NCBI GenBank assembly: GCA_020637985.1
Contig: JACKJK010000008.1
Span: 1 to 64,000 of the forward strand
DNA from: Rhodobiaceae bacterium
GTDB taxonomy: Bacteria; Pseudomonadota; Alphaproteobacteria; Rhizobiales; Tepidamorphaceae
Length of the DNA: 64,000 nucleotides
Direction: 5' to 3'
The position numbers and the translations under genes are program-made. Shown one piece after another: positions 61,525 through 64,000 of the stretch (the first letter of the stretch is position 1; every line of letters begins with the position of its first letter). Under the pieces are notes generated by a model that saw only the letters and a program-made list of their open reading frames with translations, had not been told where the DNA came from and made no database searches.

Positions 61525-62292
61525 ATGAGTGATATCCTGTGCGAACGTCGCGACGGCTGCGCGATCGTCACCATCAATCGCCCCGCCCAGCGCAACGCCA
61601 TGACGCTGGCGATGTGGCGCGGGGTGGGCGAGAAATTCCGCGAACTGGACGCCGATGCCTCGGTGCGCTCGATCATCCTGACCGGTGCGGGAGAGGACTT
61701 CTGCGCCGGTGCCGACATCGGCGAATTCGCCGACGTGCGCGACGACACCGCACAGGCCGTTGCCTACGAGGAGGCGGTCGACTTCTGCTGCTCGGCGATC
61801 GCCGAGGCTGGCAAGCCGGTCGTCGCCGCCGTTCGCGGCTATTGCCTCGGCGGCGGCGCGCATCTCGCCATGTCCTGTGACTTCCGCTTCGCGCACGAGA
61901 AGACTGTGTTCGGCATTCCCGCCGCGCGGCTGTCCATCGTCTACGGGGTGCAGGGGACCCGCAAGCTGCTGGCTCTCGTCGGACTGACCGAAGCCAAGCG
62001 CATCATGTATTCGGCCGAACGCTTCGACGCCCAACGTGCGCTTTCCACCGGTTTCATCGACGAGATGTCGCAGGACCCGCTGAAGGCCGCGACCGCGTTC
62101 TGCCGCAAGCTGTCGTCCAGCGCGCCGCTGTCGATCCGCGGCGCCAAGTACATCCTCACCAGCACCGCGCTCGGCACCTTCGAGACCGCCGAGGCCGACC
62201 GCCTGATCGACAGGGCCGCCGCCAGCCACGACTACCGCGAGGGCCGCGCCGCCTTCGCCGAGAAGCGCCCGCCGCGCTTCAGGGGAGAGTAG
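61525..62292 (+). CDS. Crotonase-family enzyme with altered active site
   Basis: A 255-residue enoyl-CoA-hydratase-fold protein. The oxyanion loop GEDFCAGADIGEF and the CoA segment YCLGGGAHLAMSCDF are present. Hydratases carry Glu in GGGCEL and GQPE; here they read GGGAHL and GIPA, so both catalytic glutamates are absent. A decarboxylase, isomerase, hydrolase or other crotonase reaction is more likely than hydration. ATG 61525 follows GGAG by six bases. Confidence 0.85.
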   Translation: MSDILCERRDGCAIVTINRPAQRNAMTLAMWRGVGEKFRELDADASVRSIILTGAGEDFCAGADIGEFADVRDDTAQAVAYEEAVDFCCSAIAEAGKPVVAAVRGYCLGGGAHLAMSCDFRFAHEKTVFGIPAARLSIVYGVQGTRKLLALVGLTEAKRIMYSAERFDAQRALSTGFIDEMSQDPLKAATAFCRKLSSSAPLSIRGAKYILTSTALGTFETAEADRLIDRAAASHDYREGRAAFAEKRPPRFRGE

Positions 62293-62338
62293 GGGAGATG
62301 CGTGCATTGCGGTCGAGGCCGCTTGCGGAGTCCGCGGC

Positions 62339-63208
62339 ATGAAGCCCGCGGCATTCGAATACGTGCGCGCGGCGAGCCTCGCCGAGGCGCTCGCGGCACT
62401 CGACCACGACGATGCCAAGGTCATCGCCGGCGGCCAGAGCCTCGTGCCAATGATGAATTTCCGGCTCGCCCAGCCCGCCCGCCTCGTCGACATCAACGCC
62501 ATTCCCGACCTGAACCGCATCGAGGATGCCGGCACCCATGTCGTGATCGGGGCGCTGGTCCGCCATGCGCAGGCGATGTGTTCCGATCTTCTCGCCGCGC
62601 GTTTCCCGGTCGTTGCCGAGGCGATGGCCCATGTCGCGCACCTTGCCATCCGCAACCGCGGCAGCATCGGCGGCAGCCTCGCCCACGCCGACCCGTCCGC
62701 CGAATGGCCGCTGGTGGTTGCGCTGCTGGACGGAGAAATCGTCGTCGCCGGTCCGGACGGCGAACGCACCGCTGCGGCCGAGGATTTCTTCGTTGCGCCG
62801 CTGGTCACCGATCTTGCCGAGGACGAGATCGTCGTCGCCGTGCGCCTGCCCGTGCCGCCGGCGGGATGCGGCATGGCCTTCGACGAGATGTCGCGCCGCG
62901 CCGGCGACTTCGCCATCGTTTCCGCCGGTGCGCTGGTGCGCGTCGAGGACGGCGTATTCGCGCAAGTGCGTCTCGCGCTCGGCGGTGTCGGTGACGGCCC
63001 GGTGCGCGCACGCGCCTTCGAGGACGCCCTGGTCGGCAAGCCGGCGACGCCGCAGGCCATCGCCGGGTGCCTCGATTTCGCCGTGGAAGACCTGGAGCCA
63101 GAAAGCGACCTGCACGCCTCCGCCGAATATCGGCTGCACCTTGTCGGCGTGCTTTCCGGGCGGGTTCTCGAACGCGCGCTCGCCCGTGCCTCGGGAAGCG
63201 CATCATGA
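62339..63208 (+). CDS. Mo-hydroxylase FAD subunit (CoxM-type)
   Basis: A 289-residue FAD-binding subunit of the xanthine dehydrogenase family. AGGQSLVPMMNFR and NRGSIGGSLAHADPSAE bind FAD. It lacks the 4Fe-4S insertion of 4-hydroxybenzoyl-CoA reductase. It overlaps the next gene by four bases. With the two following subunits it forms an alpha-beta-gamma hydroxylase that uses water as oxygen source. Confidence 0.92.
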   Translation: MKPAAFEYVRAASLAEALAALDHDDAKVIAGGQSLVPMMNFRLAQPARLVDINAIPDLNRIEDAGTHVVIGALVRHAQAMCSDLLAARFPVVAEAMAHVAHLAIRNRGSIGGSLAHADPSAEWPLVVALLDGEIVVAGPDGERTAAAEDFFVAPLVTDLAEDEIVVAVRLPVPPAGCGMAFDEMSRRAGDFAIVSAGALVRVEDGVFAQVRLALGGVGDGPVRARAFEDALVGKPATPQAIAGCLDFAVEDLEPESDLHASAEYRLHLVGVLSGRVLERALARASGSAS

Positions 63209-63696
63209 GCCGGCGCGTCGACATCGCGCTGACCGTCAACGGCGAACCGGTCACCGAGAGCATCGAGCCGCGCATGCTTCTGTCGGATTTCCTGCGCGAC
63301 CGGTTGGCCCTGACCGGCACCCACGTCGGCTGCGAGCACGGCGTGTGCGGCGCCTGCACCGTCGAGATCGACGGCGTGAGCGCGCGCGCCTGCATCACCT
63401 TCGCAGTGCAGGCCGATGGCTCCGACATCCGCACCGTCGAGGGCCTCGGCACCATCGCCGGCATGGACCGGGTCCAGCAGGCCTTCCGCAAGCACCACGC
63501 CCTGCAGTGCGGCTATTGCACGCCGGGCTTCCTGATGACCGTGCGCGACCTGCTTCGCAACCATCCGCTGAAGACCGACGACGACATCCGCGACGGCCTG
63601 TCCGGCAACATCTGCCGCTGCACCGGCTACGAGCACATCGTGCGCGCGGTGCGCGAGCTTGCCGACGAACGCGACGGGGTGCGTGGCGATGACTGA
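63205..63696 (+). CDS. Mo-hydroxylase 2Fe-2S subunit (CoxS-type)
   Basis: A 163-residue ferredoxin-like subunit with two [2Fe-2S] clusters: CEHGVCGACTVEIDGVSARAC and the C-terminal CGYCTPGF with CRCTGYEHIV. Length and motif spacing are canonical. ATG 63205 overlaps the FAD-subunit stop, and its own stop overlaps the large-subunit start by eight bases. Confidence 0.94.
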   Translation: MSRRVDIALTVNGEPVTESIEPRMLLSDFLRDRLALTGTHVGCEHGVCGACTVEIDGVSARACITFAVQADGSDIRTVEGLGTIAGMDRVQQAFRKHHALQCGYCTPGFLMTVRDLLRNHPLKTDDDIRDGLSGNICRCTGYEHIVRAVRELADERDGVRGDD

Positions 63697-64000
63697 GCGC
63701 GCGTTCCCCTCCGCATCCGGCCTCGCCGAGACGCGGCCGAAGTATGTCGGCAAGCCGGTGCAGCGGCTGGAGGATCCGCGCCTGCTCACGGGCGCCGGGC
63801 GCTATGCCGCCGACATCCGGCTCGACCGCATGGTGCACGCCGCGTTCGCGCGCTCCGACCAGGCCCACGCGCGCATCGTCTCCATCGACACCGACGCGGC
63901 GCGCGAACTCCCCGGCGTCATCGGCGTCTTCATGGCGCAGGACTTCCCCGATCTGCCGGCCATAATCGCGCCCTCGCGCATGCGCGACTACCGCGCCACT
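63689..64000 (+). CDS. Mo-hydroxylase large subunit (CoxL-type), partial
   Basis: Only the first 104 codons are in the window. YVGKPVQRLEDPRLLTGAGRYAADI and the following HAAFARSDQAHARI, with a VFMAQDFPDLP segment, are the N-terminal part of the xanthine-dehydrogenase-family molybdopterin subunit. The active-site region lies beyond the right edge, so substrate class cannot be judged. Confidence 0.92.
   Translation, partial: MTERAFPSASGLAETRPKYVGKPVQRLEDPRLLTGAGRYAADIRLDRMVHAAFARSDQAHARIVSIDTDAARELPGVIGVFMAQDFPDLPAIIAPSRMRDYRAT

Overview
The window is GC-rich, gene-dense DNA from an alphaproteobacterium, most likely of the order Hyphomicrobiales. This rests on a partial FlbT flagellar regulator at the left edge, a GAAAAGT-cored hairpin repeat of the kind found between rhizobial genes, many ATGA or TTGA start/stop overlaps, and a catabolic gene repertoire typical of Phyllobacteriaceae or Rhizobiaceae. 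The genus-level reading is inference. No tRNA, rRNA, CRISPR array or intact insertion sequence was seen.

Region 1 (1-7.4 kb) is an accessory zone. It holds flbT (cut by the window edge), a DUF433/DUF5615 toxin-antitoxin pair, a phage-type pair (DUF5681 protein and ParB-domain DNA methylase), a ParDE module lying between two copies of an 87-bp structured repeat, three separate families of short tandem repeats (17, 14 and 21 bp) and an IS3-type orfA remnant.

Region 2 (7.4-20.3 kb) has a complete branched-chain-amino-acid-type ABC operon (livK-H-M-G-F), a PAS hybrid histidine kinase, a nitronate monooxygenase-like enzyme and a divergent LuxR-type response regulator. These are followed by an unusual operon of three very small membrane proteins, an APC permease, a universal stress protein and two more small proteins. 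A second IS3 orfA remnant follows.

Region 3 (20.5-28.7 kb) is a copper/silver resistance operon: His-rich protein, CusB, CusA, CusF, CopZ and cytochrome c. CusB carries four C-terminal CusF-like modules. A CueR-type promoter lies in front of copZ. A pirin gene follows.

Region 4 (28.8-48.1 kb) is catabolic. First comes a TRAP transporter without its binding protein, divergent from a GntR regulator, a DapA-family lyase, an aldehyde dehydrogenase and a FAD amine oxidase. Next come an HpaB-type monooxygenase divergent from a MarR regulator, an enamidase-like amidohydrolase, a flavin monooxygenase, RidA, a DUF1028 protein and an ArgE-type deacylase. Facing them is a cupin-iclR-hyuA-hyuB operon. 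Together they suggest opening of an N-containing ring or amide, with Rid and hydrolases cleaning up enamine and acyl products.

Region 5 (48.2-64 kb) has an RND multidrug pump with its adaptor, a glycosyltransferase-like gene, and a large two-gene membrane molybdoenzyme that resembles phenylacetyl-CoA:acceptor oxidoreductase. Divergent from it is an operon of an FlK-like thioesterase, acyl-CoA ligase, double-HxlR regulator, crotonase and the three subunits of a xanthine-dehydrogenase-family hydroxylase (the last cut by the window edge). Two Mo enzymes and a full set of CoA-handling enzymes around one regulator make this the best candidate for an undescribed pathway.
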